A stretch of DNA of 64,000 nt from NCBI GenBank assembly GCA_016218815.1, contig JACRCX010000131.1, positions 1 through 64,000 on the forward strand, written 5' to 3'. The position numbers and the translations under genes are program-made. This DNA is from Deltaproteobacteria bacterium (GTDB taxonomy: Bacteria > Myxococcota_A > Polyangia > DRWM01 > JAAZOP01). The notes under the pieces are model-generated. The model had not been told where the DNA came from, did no database searches, and was given only the letters and a program-made list of their open reading frames with translations. This document shows, piece by piece, positions 24,513 to 32,976 of this stretch (position 1 is its first letter; the number at the start of each line of letters is the position of its first letter).

Positions 24513-25172
24513 ATGATGACGACAAGCAAGATCCATGAGGGATGCGGAACCCGAAACGCGGCACGCGAGTCCCGCGGTGACCAACGCGGCATGCCGCACG
24601 AGTGCAGCCTCCGGTCCGGACCAAGAACCAACAACCAAGAACCAACAACGCCGCGCGCACTGATCGCGGGCCTGATGGCCTTCGCAACCACGCTCGCCTT
24701 GCTCGGTCCGTGGTGGCGCGGGCCGGCGAGCGCGCGGGCGGAAGATCCGAGCGTCGCGACCGCGGACGTGTTGCCGGTGGTCCAGGGGTTCGTCGCGGCC
24801 GTGGCCGACGGAAGCGTCCTTCCGGCGCCGCCGACCACGATCGGGAAGACGTCAGTGCGGGCGTGGCTGGGCAAGAACGAGGAGGGGGAGGCGAGCATCC
24901 TGGTCGAGCTGCGGAGCGCGGCGGACGTCGAGACGACCGTGCGCTGCCGGGTGTCGCTCAAGGTGTTCCGCTTCCCGGAGGTGTCGCCGATGTCGCGGCT
25001 GCTTCCCGAACCGGAGATCTCAGAGGTCTTCCAGCGCGAGCTGAGCGAGCGGGTCGGCGCGGGCGCCGTGCGCGTCGTGGTGCTGCCGGTGGATGCCGGC
25101 AGCCTGCCCGAGCCGCCGGCGTCGTCGCCGACGCATGGACAGATCGTCGTCGAGGCGCTGGACGGTGCGTAG
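24513..25172 (+). CDS. Hypothetical exported protein
   Basis: No family recognised. The 219-residue product has an atypical N-terminus: about 48 polar residues, partly encoded by a heptad repeat (RTNNQEPTT), precede a membrane/signal segment (ALIAGLMAFATTLALLGPWW, about 50-69) ending SARAED. The mature part is a small alpha/beta domain with ASILVELRSAADVETTVRC and an RVVVLPVDAG strand. ATG 24513 has an excellent GGAAGGAGATACG ribosome binding site, so the long N-terminus is probably translated unless a later start is used. Its last 8 bases overlap the deiminase-like gene, so the two are coupled and may act together in the envelope. Confidence 0.6.
   Translation: MMTTSKIHEGCGTRNAARESRGDQRGMPHECSLRSGPRTNNQEPTTPRALIAGLMAFATTLALLGPWWRGPASARAEDPSVATADVLPVVQGFVAAVADGSVLPAPPTTIGKTSVRAWLGKNEEGEASILVELRSAADVETTVRCRVSLKVFRFPEVSPMSRLLPEPEISEVFQRELSERVGAGAVRVVVLPVDAGSLPEPPASSPTHGQIVVEALDGA
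24611..24649 (+). repeat. AACCAAGAACC heptad array in coding sequence
   Basis: CCGGACCAAGAACCAACAACC and following bases form a 7-nt-period array translated as RTNNQEPTT in the hypothetical exported protein. Related arrays: 40651, 43922 (inverted), 48299 (inverted). Confidence 0.8.
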
Positions 25173-26301
25173 GCTGCTCGCGATTGCGCTGGGAATCGCG
25201 GCCGGCGTCGCCGCCGCCGCGGCCCTCGGCAGCTTCGACGCCCAGGAGCCGCCGCCGCGACCGCGGATCGTGCCCGACAGCGGGGGCGGGCTTCGCGAGC
25301 TGCTCGTGCACTGGGTCCCCGCGCACGCCGACCTCGTGCTCCCCACCTATCGCGACCTGTTCGCGGCTCTGGACGACGACGTCACGGTCCGCGTCGCCGT
25401 CGAGCGGATGGAGGACTTCGACGACTTCGTCGCACGGCTCGAAGGGCTTGCCCTGAGCCCGGTCGAAGGGCCTGCCCCATCGCGCCTTGAGCCGGTCGTC
25501 GTCGGGCGGCCGATCACCATCTGGTCGCGCGACCGGTTCGTGACGGCGGAGCTGGACGGACGGCCGCTCCTCGTCGTGCCCGAGCGCAAGATCACCGGGG
25601 TCGTCGAGCGCGCGAACGACTGGATCGTCCCGTGGGTGGTCGCGGCCGCGAAGGTGGGGCCTTCCGTGCTCGCCGCACCGTTCGTGTTCGACGGCGGCGA
25701 CTTCGTGTCCGACGAGCGCTTCGTCTATGCGACGGCCGTGCTGCCGGGGCGGAACGAGGGGACGCGCTGGGGCGATCCGGGGACGATGCGCGACGCGCTG
25801 GCCGCGCGGTTCGACCGGGACGTGCTGCTCCTCGGGGCGTCGCGCGACGACGTACCCGAGCACCACATCGGGATGTTCGTGACGCCGATCGGGGGGGGAA
25901 CGGTTGCCGTGGGCGACGTGGACCTGGGGCGGACGCTGATGGGCGGAGGGGAGGGCGAGCTTCCCGCGGGTCTCACGGCGGACTTCTCGCCGTCGACCTC
26001 GGCGAAATTCCGGCGCGTGGCGGAGGAGCTGCGCAGGGCGGGACTGGAAGTGGTGCCCGTGCCGCTGGTGCCCACGACGACGCCGTTCGTGTTCGTGACG
26101 TACAACAACGTGTTGCTCGACGACCGGGAGGACGGGCGGCACGTCCTGGTGCCGACCTACGGGCTCGAGACGCTCGACGCCGCAGGGCGCGCGGTGTGGG
26201 AGAACCTCGGGTTCACGGTCCATCCCATCGACGTGTCCAGGCTCTTCGTGCACGGCGGCGCCCTGCGCTGCGTCGCCGCCGTGGTACGGCGCGGGTCGTG
26301 A
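25165..26301 (+). CDS. Exported peptidylarginine/agmatine deiminase-like protein
   Basis: A 378-residue protein of the guanidino-group-modifying superfamily, resembling the bacterial peptidylarginine deiminase/agmatine deiminase group. Signature positions are FVFDGGDFVSDERF (acidic substrate-binding residues), EHHIGMFVTPIGGG (catalytic His), and a terminal HGGALRC whose Cys occupies the nucleophile position. Residues 1-28 form an export signal (LLAIALGIAAGVAAAAALG). The GTG at 25165 was preferred: it overlaps the previous stop, has GAGG upstream and begins at the signal peptide; ATG 25135 is an alternative. A TCGACAAGCTCAGGGC-type repeat is translated at about 96-105. The substrate is not predictable. 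Confidence 0.72.
   Translation: MRRLLAIALGIAAGVAAAAALGSFDAQEPPPRPRIVPDSGGGLRELLVHWVPAHADLVLPTYRDLFAALDDDVTVRVAVERMEDFDDFVARLEGLALSPVEGPAPSRLEPVVVGRPITIWSRDRFVTAELDGRPLLVVPERKITGVVERANDWIVPWVVAAAKVGPSVLAAPFVFDGGDFVSDERFVYATAVLPGRNEGTRWGDPGTMRDALAARFDRDVLLLGASRDDVPEHHIGMFVTPIGGGTVAVGDVDLGRTLMGGGEGELPAGLTADFSPSTSAKFRRVAEELRRAGLEVVPVPLVPTTTPFVFVTYNNVLLDDREDGRHVLVPTYGLETLDAAGRAVWENLGFTVHPIDVSRLFVHGGALRCVAAVVRRGS
25447..25474 (+). repeat. CTTGCCCTGAGCCCGGTCGAAGGGC dispersed repeat
   Basis: Shortened motif CCCTGAGCCCGGTCGAAGGG lies in frame in the deiminase-like gene (LALSPVEGP). The same family is at 16066-16129 and, nearest to the common CCCTGAGCTTGTCGAAGGG form, at 48763-48787. Confidence 0.75.
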
Positions 26302-26372
26302 GTCGACAGTCGTGAGTCATGAGTTCGGGGCCACCCCGGTCGACTCACGACTGTCGACTGTCGACTCCTGAC
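26296..26372. repeat. Inverted pair of GACTCAC heptad arrays
   Basis: A left array (GAGTCGACAGTCGTGAGTCA) and a right array with 7-nt period (GACTCAC-GACTGTC-GACTGTC-GACTCCT) are mirror images around the core TTCGGGGCCACCCCGG. The left edge supplies the stop codon of the deiminase-like gene (TGA at 26299-26301); the right edge ends 10 nt before the end of the acyl-CoA synthetase gene. Confidence 0.8.
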
Positions 26373-26381
26373 CTTTCCCCG

Positions 26382-28211
26382 CTACCGCCGCACGTACAAC
26401 CTCGCGATGACGTCCTTGTAGCGCTCGACCAGGGCCTGGCGACGAGCGCGTCCGGACTTGCCTGCCGCGTCGAGATCCGGGACGACCGCATAGGCGCGGA
26501 GCTGGAGGAACGGGTCGAGGCGCGCGTTGGCCTCCGCGACCGCGGCGTCGAGCAGCGCGCGGATGGCGGGGTGCGCGGCCGCCTCGTCGCGCGAGCCGAG
26601 CAGGATGCCTTCCAGGAGGACGGTCTTGGCGATCTCCTTCTCGTCGGGGACGATGAGGGCGACCAGGTGGGGTCGGCGGTCGCCGACGACCACCACGTCG
26701 CGGACGATCGGGTTGCCACGCAGGAGCTGCTCGATGTGCAACGGCGAGACGTTCTTGCCGCCCTCGGTGACGATGATGTCCTTCTTGCGGCCCGTGATCG
26801 TCAGGAATCCGTCGCCGTCGAGGGCGCCGAGGTCGCCGGTGCGGATCCAGCCGTCGGGGTCTTTGATCTCGGCGGCGGCGGCCGGGTCGTCGAGGTATCC
26901 GCGCATGACGTTCCGCCCGCGGAAGAGGACCTCGCCGTCCGCCGCCAGACGGAGCTGCATGCCGCCCAGCGGCGTGCCGACCGTTCCCGCGCGCGGTCGT
27001 GAAGGACGCTGGAACGTGGCGAGTCCCGTCCCTTCGGTCATGCCGTAGCCCTCGAGGACCGGGATGCCGACGGCGCCGAAGTAGCGCTCGGTCTGGCGGT
27101 CGAGCGGCGCGCCGCCGCAGATGATGAAGCGCAAGCGTCCGCCGAGGCGTTCGCGCAGGGCGACGTGGAAGAGCCGGTCGGCGACGCGGTGCTGGAGGTC
27201 CAGCGCCAGCGGCACGCGGCCCGCGGCCATCGCGTCGTTGCGCTCGCTCCCGATGCCGAAGGCCCAACGCATCCCGCCCCGGAGCCAGAACGGGCCGCGG
27301 TCCATCTCCTGTTCCAGGCCCCGGCGGAGGCGCTCCAGGAAGCGCGGCACGACGATGAGGAAATCGGGGTGCATCTCCGCCGCTGCACGCAGGGCCTCGC
27401 CGCGCGCGGGGGCGAAACCGACGGCGAAGCCGACGTGCATCGCCATCCACACCACCAGCCGCGGGTAGACGTGGGCCAGCGGGAGGAAGAGCAGCGTACG
27501 GTCCTGCGCCGTGATCTCCAGCTCGCGCGGCACGCCGGCCGTGGTGAACGCGATGTTGTCGTGGGTGAGGACGGTGGCCTGCGGCCGGCCGGCGGCGCTC
27601 CAGTTGAACACGATCGTCGCCGGGTCGTCGGGCGAGATCTCCGCGAGGCGCTTGCGGACCGCCGCCTCCGCGCCGCGCCGCAGCTCGTGCCGGCCGCTCT
27701 CGAGCAGCTCGGCGTGGGAGAAGACTCCCGGGGCGCCGGCGGCGACGTCGGCCAGCGCGATCTCGAGGCGGCCGTGCGCGTCGGCACCGGGGAGGCGGGA
27801 GAGCGAATCGAAAGCGACGACCCGGCCGAGCGGTCCCGTCGGCTCCAGCAGGGAAAGGAGCTTCTCGGCCTGCAGCGGCTCCTCGACGAACGCCCACCGG
27901 GCCTCGGCCCGCCGGACGATGTCCTGCGCGGCGGCGGACGTGGTCGCGGGATGGATCGGGACGACCACACCGCCCGCGAGCAGCACGGCGACCTCGAGTT
28001 CGATCCACTCGCGCCGCGAGGTGGAGAGGACGACGACGGCCGTGCCCTTGCGGAAGCCGGTCGCCAGGAGCGCGGCCGCCAGGGCCATGGCGCGCTCGCC
28101 GGTCTCGCCCCACGACGCCCACGTCCAGCCCCCCGTCCCCCGCTGGCCGAACGCGTCGCGCTCCGCGGAATCCCGCACGCGCTGGAGGAAGATCTCGGGA
28201 AGAAGGCTCAT
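26382..28211 (-). CDS. Long-chain acyl-CoA synthetase-like AMP-binding enzyme
   Basis: A 609-residue adenylate-forming enzyme of the long-chain fatty acyl-CoA ligase type. Recognisable motifs: GYGMTEGTG (A5, about 388), RTGDLGALDGDGFLTITGR (A7-A8, about 465) and GGKNVSPLHIE (about 490), and the C-terminal QALVERYKDVIARLY typical of bacterial long-chain enzymes. The ATP-binding loop is odd: where the family has a Ser/Thr-Gly-rich TSGTTGxPK loop, this protein has NWSAAGRPQATVLTHDN, lacking the Thr residues and the Lys. Activity may be altered or lost. ATG 28211 is 7 nt inside an AT-containing gap; no near gene is co-directional except the ATPases upstream. Confidence 0.82.
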   Translation of the reverse strand: MSLLPEIFLQRVRDSAERDAFGQRGTGGWTWASWGETGERAMALAAALLATGFRKGTAVVVLSTSRREWIELEVAVLLAGGVVVPIHPATTSAAAQDIVRRAEARWAFVEEPLQAEKLLSLLEPTGPLGRVVAFDSLSRLPGADAHGRLEIALADVAAGAPGVFSHAELLESGRHELRRGAEAAVRKRLAEISPDDPATIVFNWSAAGRPQATVLTHDNIAFTTAGVPRELEITAQDRTLLFLPLAHVYPRLVVWMAMHVGFAVGFAPARGEALRAAAEMHPDFLIVVPRFLERLRRGLEQEMDRGPFWLRGGMRWAFGIGSERNDAMAAGRVPLALDLQHRVADRLFHVALRERLGGRLRFIICGGAPLDRQTERYFGAVGIPVLEGYGMTEGTGLATFQRPSRPRAGTVGTPLGGMQLRLAADGEVLFRGRNVMRGYLDDPAAAAEIKDPDGWIRTGDLGALDGDGFLTITGRKKDIIVTEGGKNVSPLHIEQLLRGNPIVRDVVVVGDRRPHLVALIVPDEKEIAKTVLLEGILLGSRDEAAAHPAIRALLDAAVAEANARLDPFLQLRAYAVVPDLDAAGKSGRARRQALVERYKDVIARLYVRR

Positions 28212-28240
28212 CGGAGCGCGAGTATATCAGGTGCACGGAG

Positions 28241-28298
28241 AGTTGGTCGTCTGGGACGAGTTGTTGGTGGGTCGTCCGCGACGAGTTGTTGGTCCGGA
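28241..28298 (-). repeat. CCACCAACAACTCGTCC repeat, copy 1
   Basis: On the minus strand: CCGGACCAACAACTCGTC, then GACGACCCACCAACAACTCG. The same compound sequence occurs in the plus direction at 49849-49890, showing a second, longer-period relative of the AACCAAGAACC family. It separates the acyl-CoA synthetase and ATPase genes. Confidence 0.7.
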
Positions 28299-28303
28299 CG
28301 CCG

Positions 28304-29569
28304 TCACCCCGCAGCGGCAGTGGCTCCGATCGGGAGGGCGACGATGCGGGGGGCGAGACGGAAGGCGCGTGGCGTCCCGCACAAGAGCACGCCGAAGGGG
28401 GCCGTGCGCGGGTGGGCGTCGAGGAACCGCTCCAGCCCGGCGGCGTCGGCGGGGCGCGGGCGCGCCGTGGCCTTCACCTCGATCGGCAACAGCCTCCGGC
28501 CCGCCTCGAGCACGAAGTCCACCTCCACCCCCACGACCATCCGCCAATGATAGACCGACGGCCGCGGCGCCACGGTTTCCCTCCACGCGAGGATGTCGAG
28601 CAGCACCAGGTTCTCGAGCAGGCAGCCCACGAGCCGCTCGTCGCCGGGCAGCCCGCTCTCGCTGATACCGGCCAGATGCATCGCCAGGCCGGTGTCGCCC
28701 CAGTAGAGCTTCGGCGACTTTACGAGGCGGACGGTTCGGCCGGGCGCGAACGCCGGGATCCGGACGATCTGGAACGCGGCTTCCAGGAGGTTGAGGTAGC
28801 GATGCCCGGTCGGCTGGGAAAGCGCCGCGTCCCGCGCCAGGTCCGACTGGTTGAGCACGCCGCCGACGCGCAGCGCGGCAAGCCGCATCAGCCGGCGGAA
28901 GTCCGCCAGGGCCCCGATCGCCGCGAGGTCACGCAGGTCCTTCTCCAGGAACGACCGCACGTAGCCGTCGAACCAACGCGCCCGATCCGCCGCGTCATGG
29001 ACCAAGGCGGCGGGCGGGTACCCCCCGAGAGCGAGCGCCTCCCGCAACGGCGTGGCGGACGGCCGCAGGGTCGTCGCGGTGCGCAGCGCCTCCTCCGCAC
29101 CGTCGGCCGCCAGCAGCGAACTCCACGGGCCGGGCCGACCGGAGCCTTCCCTCTCGGCCGCCGTCATCGGCCACAGATCGAGGAACACGGCCCGGCCGGC
29201 CAGGCTCTCCGATACCCGGCGCAGCGAGAGCAGATCCGCGGACCCCGTGAGCAGGAACCGGCCCGGCCGCCGCTCGGCGTCCACCGCGCGCTTGACGGCG
29301 CGCAGCAGCTCGGGCACGCGCTGGACCTCGTCCAGGGTGAGTCGCGGCGCCGCCTGGACCAGCGTCTCCGGGCTCGCAGTCGCCCGATCGAAGACGTCGA
29401 AATCGTCGAGGGTCAGGTAGAGGCGGTCGGCACCGATCCTCGGCGACACGGCCAGGGTGCTCTTCCCGGTCTGGCGCGCCCCCGTGAGGACCACGACCGG
29501 AAAACGCGCCAGCGCGTGCTCGACGGTGGCCTCCAGGAGTCGCGGGAGCATCGCGTACTTTTGATTCAT
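28304..29569 (-). CDS. AAA_14/DUF4143 ATPase (second of pair)
   Basis: A 421-residue P-loop ATPase with an N-terminal AAA_14 domain (Walker A LTGARQTGKST, about 29; Walker B-like PRLTLDEVQRVP; sensor RFLLTGSADLLSL) and a C-terminal DUF4143 domain (about 190-400) containing YWGDTGLAMHL and the VEVDFVLEAGRRLLPIEVKA motif, which resembles a PD-(D/E)XK nuclease strand arrangement. Such proteins are common and mobile in bacteria; a role is not established. ATG 29569 lies next to a 19-bp dyad (29573-29591). It follows a second, divergent-in-sequence member of the same family with a 48-nt gap. Confidence 0.88.
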   Translation of the reverse strand: MNQKYAMLPRLLEATVEHALARFPVVVLTGARQTGKSTLAVSPRIGADRLYLTLDDFDVFDRATASPETLVQAAPRLTLDEVQRVPELLRAVKRAVDAERRPGRFLLTGSADLLSLRRVSESLAGRAVFLDLWPMTAAEREGSGRPGPWSSLLAADGAEEALRTATTLRPSATPLREALALGGYPPAALVHDAADRARWFDGYVRSFLEKDLRDLAAIGALADFRRLMRLAALRVGGVLNQSDLARDAALSQPTGHRYLNLLEAAFQIVRIPAFAPGRTVRLVKSPKLYWGDTGLAMHLAGISESGLPGDERLVGCLLENLVLLDILAWRETVAPRPSVYHWRMVVGVEVDFVLEAGRRLLPIEVKATARPRPADAAGLERFLDAHPRTAPFGVLLCGTPRAFRLAPRIVALPIGATAAAG

Positions 29570-29572
29570 GCC

Positions 29573-29591
29573 GTGAATGATATCTATTCAC
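29573..29591. promoter_or_regulatory. Dyad GTGAAT-N7-ATTCAC at an ATPase start
   Basis: GTGAATGATATCTATTCAC lies 3 nt upstream of the ATPase ATG on the minus strand. AT-rich against its surroundings and near-perfectly palindromic, it is a candidate operator or hairpin over the start. Confidence 0.4.
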
Positions 29592-29617
29592 GTCGAGAAT
29601 GCAACGGGTGCGGGGAC

Positions 29618-30796
29618 CTACCTGAGCTTCCCGCCCCACAGCTCGTCCAGGAACTCGCGCCAAGGAAGGATCTGGATGCCGTCGACGGCGCGGCGACGGG
29701 GCTCGAGGCTCACGCAGAGGTAGCGTCGCAGGCGCTTCTCCTCGGCGAGCGCCCGGAGCGAGCGGAGATCGCGGCCCGCGACGTTCTCCGTCGCCTTGGC
29801 CTCCACGGCGGTGTGGTCGCCGAGAATGAAATCCACCTCGAAGCCCGAGGTCGAGCGCCAGTAGGCGAGGGGCTCGCCGCGGCCGCAGTCGCGCCAGCAG
29901 AGCAGCTCGTGCATCAGCCAGGTCTCGAACGCCAGCCCGAACTCGGGCGTGCCGCGCGCGTGTCGTCGCTGCTGGAGGGCACGCGCCACCCCGATGTCGA
30001 AGAAGTAGTACTTGGAGGAGGCGATCGGCTTCCGCCGGACCGACTCCCGCCACGCCGGCAGCTCGTGCAGCAAGAGCGTGTCCTGCAGGATGCGGAAGTA
30101 CTCGTAGATCGTGGTTCGCGGAACCTGCGCATCGTTGGCGACGGAGGTGAAGTTGACGATCGTGCCGTTGCACAGCGCGGCGACGCGGAGGAAACGGCCG
30201 AAGGCCGGGATGTTGCGCGTCGCCGCCTCGGCGACGATCTCCTGCTCGAGGTAGGAACCGACATAGGCCGCGAGATCGGCGTCGGGATCGTCGGATTGCC
30301 AAAGCGAGGGAAGGAGGCCGCGGTCCAGGGCGCGATCCAGGTCGAACTCGTCGCCCAGCTCGACGGCGCTGAGCGGGTGAAGGTGGAGGGTCCGGGCGCG
30401 TCCGCCGAGGAGGTTGACGCCGCTCCGGCGAAGCTTGCGCGAGCTGGACCCGGTGAGCAGGAAACGGACGCCTCGTTGCTCGATCAGCCGGTGGACCTCG
30501 TGCAGGAGGTCCGGAAGGCGCTGGATCTCGTCGATCACGACCAGCCGCTCGCCCGGTCCCAACTCCTCGGCCAGGCGGCCCGGCCGGGCGGCGAGGCCGA
30601 GAAAGGTCTGCGTGTCAAGGAGGTCGTAGACGCGCGCGCCGGGCAGGGCGCTGCGCAGGAGGAAGCTCTTCCCCGTCTGGCGCGGTCCGAACAGGAAGCA
30701 CGACTTGCGCGCCGTTCGCGCGGCGAGGTCGAGCTTGCGCGGCACGGACCAGGCCAAGAGGACGCCGGCTTCCGGTGGTGACGCCGTCATCGTCAT
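29618..30796 (-). CDS. AAA_14/DUF4143 ATPase (first of pair)
   Basis: A 392-residue P-loop ATPase of the AAA_14 + DUF4143 type. Walker A LFGPRQTGKSF (about 35), Walker B LVVIDEIQRLPDLL (about 87) and RFLLTGSSSRKL are intact; the C-terminal half has SKYYFFDIGVARAL and GFEVDFILGDHTAVEAKA, the nuclease-like end of DUF4143. It is only distantly similar to its downstream neighbour, so the tandem pair probably did not arise by recent duplication. The start ATG 30796 is embedded in overlapping palindromes (30792-30807). No partner gene suggests a role. Confidence 0.88.
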   Translation of the reverse strand: MTMTASPPEAGVLLAWSVPRKLDLAARTARKSCFLFGPRQTGKSFLLRSALPGARVYDLLDTQTFLGLAARPGRLAEELGPGERLVVIDEIQRLPDLLHEVHRLIEQRGVRFLLTGSSSRKLRRSGVNLLGGRARTLHLHPLSAVELGDEFDLDRALDRGLLPSLWQSDDPDADLAAYVGSYLEQEIVAEAATRNIPAFGRFLRVAALCNGTIVNFTSVANDAQVPRTTIYEYFRILQDTLLLHELPAWRESVRRKPIASSKYYFFDIGVARALQQRRHARGTPEFGLAFETWLMHELLCWRDCGRGEPLAYWRSTSGFEVDFILGDHTAVEAKATENVAGRDLRSLRALAEEKRLRRYLCVSLEPRRRAVDGIQILPWREFLDELWGGKLR

Positions 30797-30807
30797 ATGT
30801 CATGACA
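30792..30807. promoter_or_regulatory. Overlapping palindromes at the first ATPase start
   Basis: TGTCATGACA (30798-30807) is a perfect 10-bp palindrome and GTCAT-ATGTC-ATGAC (30792-30806) overlaps it and the start codon; a further TTGTCA lies at about 30821. Probably operator sequence for autoregulation, by position only. Confidence 0.35.
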
Positions 30808-30913
30808 AACGACGACGGAGTTGTCAACCTCGACGGGAACCGGCGCGCAGCGATCGAGAGCCCGGGATGTGGAGGGCCTGCCCGCCAAAGCCCCCTCGGG
30901 GCGAAGGCGGGGA

Positions 30914-32857
30914 TCAGAACTCGAGCATCAGGTGGAGGCTCAAATCGAAGTTGAAGGCGAACTCGGGAACCATGACGTCCATGCCCAGCTCGCCGCCGAT
31001 GCCGAACATCTCGTGCACCATGTACATGTAGGTCGCCCCGAAGGCGATCGCGCCCAGGCCCGAGACCTTGTAGTAGGGCTCGTAGACCTGCTGCGCAGGA
31101 ACGCACGGACCGGGGCGTCCATCCGGGGGGAGATCCGTGTCGGGGCACAAGTCGCTGTTCTGCGTGAAGGTCACCTTCGCGATGGCGTGGGTCATGAGGC
31201 CCGCGCCGCCGCCGACGAAGGCGCCGAAGAGGTGGTCGGGGCCCGAGAGGAACCAGTAGTGCAGTCGGCCTTCGACGAGCCAAGGGAAATCATCGCCGAA
31301 CGGGAACGACAGGCGGAAGTTCGCGCTGATCGACAGCTCCGGGATGATGAAGTAGCCCATCCCGATGCGCACGATGCCGCCGGAGAGCGCGAAACCGGTC
31401 GCGATCGGGACGGTCTGGCGGCCGTCGTGGCCGATGTCGAAGGCGTTGTACGGGTCGTCGGGACCGTAGTTGGTCGCCCCCGATCCGAGCGCGTCGTACC
31501 ACTTCGGCTCCCTGGCGGTGCCGTTGGCCAGGCCGAAGCCCACGCCGGCGTCCAGGGTGAAGAACAACCCGATCTGTCCGCCCGGAGTGCTGGGGCCGCC
31601 GCCATCGCCGTCGCCCTCGGCAAGCGTCCCGCAGCAGCCGACGATGCACACCTCGCCCGACTCGCACTCGATGTCGCTCCCGCACGAACGGCAGGCGAGG
31701 TCCTGCGCGCAGTTGAGGCCGGGGACGCACTCCGTCTCCTCGCACTCCGCGGCCGTCGTGCCGTCCGGACGCGTGGGGTACAGCGCGCCGGGCGAGAGCA
31801 CCTGCAGCATCGAGATGTGGAACGGCCGCTCGCGCGAGCCCTCCTGCGCCAGCACGGCGCCGCCCGGGTCCAGGACCATGATGTAGTAGTCGTACGCGTT
31901 CGGCTGGAGCAGGGTGCACGGCATCTCGCCGTAGTACCCCGGCCCCGAGCGGTTCATGCTCATGCGCTGGAAGTCGTAGTCGCTGGGCGTCTTGAAGAAC
32001 AACAGCACCGCGCCGACCGTCAGCGACGGGTTGACCTCGATGTAGATCGGCACCGGATGGTTCCAGAGCTGCTCCGTCACCGGCGTGTGGCGCGTCATCG
32101 GCACGGTCGGCGCCGCAGGCCCACAGGTGCCGTTGGGCTGCAGGACCATGCCCGCCGGGCAGGTCGTCGGCGCCACGTACGGCGCGGCGCAGGTGCCGTT
32201 GGGCTGGAGCACGGTGCCCGTGGGGCAGGTCACGGTCGGGTAACCGCAGGTGCCGTTGGGCTGCAGCGTCATGCCGGCAGGGCAGGTCGGCGGCATCGCG
32301 GCGCAGGTGCCGTTGGGCTGGAGCACGGTGCCGATGGGGCAGGTCGGCGTAGGGACGGCGCACGTGCCGTTGGGCTGCAGCACGGTGCCGGCGGGGCAGG
32401 TGATCACCTGCGCGGCACAAGTGCCGTTGGGCTGCAGCACGGTGCCGACCGGACAGGTCACGGGGGCCACCGCCGGAAGCTGCCGGCGGGCCTTCTCGAT
32501 CGCCGCATCGATGTCCGGTCCACCCCAGTTGGCCGGCACGCTCACGCCCGGGTTGTTCGTGAGCGCCGACTTGAACATCTCGATCGCCTCGGGCTCCTCC
32601 CCCATCCAGATGTGGATCACGCCGCGCATCGCGTACGCCAGGGCTGCCGTGTTCCCGGTGACGCCGTACTGGCGGACGAGCGCGACGGCCTGGTCGACGT
32701 AGGTCTGGGCCGAGCCGATGTCCAGGTACTGATCGAACGCCTGTTCCGCCTGCTGCAGGAGCGCGTTGACCTGCTGATCGGCCTGCGCGTGGGCCGAACG
32801 CGCAGGCAGCAACGCGAAGGCGATGACGAGCGCGCCGACGGGGAATGCCTTTAGCAT
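30914..32857 (-). CDS. Exported protein with six CPxGxxLQPNGTC repeats and beta-barrel-like end
   Basis: A 647-residue exported protein: signal peptide (1-24, ending RSAHAQ), a TPR-like helical domain (about 28-125), then six copies of C-P-x-G-x-x-L-Q-P-N-G-T-C at 14-20 residue spacing (about 131-255), a beta-rich middle, a Cys pair region (ECEETECVPGLNC, SGEVCIVGCCG) and about 200 C-terminal residues of alternating amphipathic strands (GLFFTLDAGVGFGLANG ... FNFDLSLHLMLEF) consistent with an outer-membrane beta-barrel ending in Phe. ATG 32857 is 119 nt after the OmpA-like gene on the same strand. Probably a cell-surface structural or adhesion component; function not known. Confidence 0.75.
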   Translation of the reverse strand: MLKAFPVGALVIAFALLPARSAHAQADQQVNALLQQAEQAFDQYLDIGSAQTYVDQAVALVRQYGVTGNTAALAYAMRGVIHIWMGEEPEAIEMFKSALTNNPGVSVPANWGGPDIDAAIEKARRQLPAVAPVTCPVGTVLQPNGTCAAQVITCPAGTVLQPNGTCAVPTPTCPIGTVLQPNGTCAAMPPTCPAGMTLQPNGTCGYPTVTCPTGTVLQPNGTCAAPYVAPTTCPAGMVLQPNGTCGPAAPTVPMTRHTPVTEQLWNHPVPIYIEVNPSLTVGAVLLFFKTPSDYDFQRMSMNRSGPGYYGEMPCTLLQPNAYDYYIMVLDPGGAVLAQEGSRERPFHISMLQVLSPGALYPTRPDGTTAAECEETECVPGLNCAQDLACRSCGSDIECESGEVCIVGCCGTLAEGDGDGGGPSTPGGQIGLFFTLDAGVGFGLANGTAREPKWYDALGSGATNYGPDDPYNAFDIGHDGRQTVPIATGFALSGGIVRIGMGYFIIPELSISANFRLSFPFGDDFPWLVEGRLHYWFLSGPDHLFGAFVGGGAGLMTHAIAKVTFTQNSDLCPDTDLPPDGRPGPCVPAQQVYEPYYKVSGLGAIAFGATYMYMVHEMFGIGGELGMDVMVPEFAFNFDLSLHLMLEF

Positions 32858-32976
32858 CTACGGTTCCTCCGCTCCAACTTCCCGCGGTGCGGGTGCACGA
32901 CGCCTCCGGACGCCGCGCGCCGTACCGAAGCCCGAACGAACCCGTTCCGCGCGCTCTCGCCGCGCGCGGTCCCCCG

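Noticed and set aside
26317..28236. A 639-residue alternative minus frame over the acyl-CoA synthetase
   Set aside because: Proline/Arg-rich translation in the wrong frame; the chosen frame has the A5, A7-A8 and C-terminal motifs.
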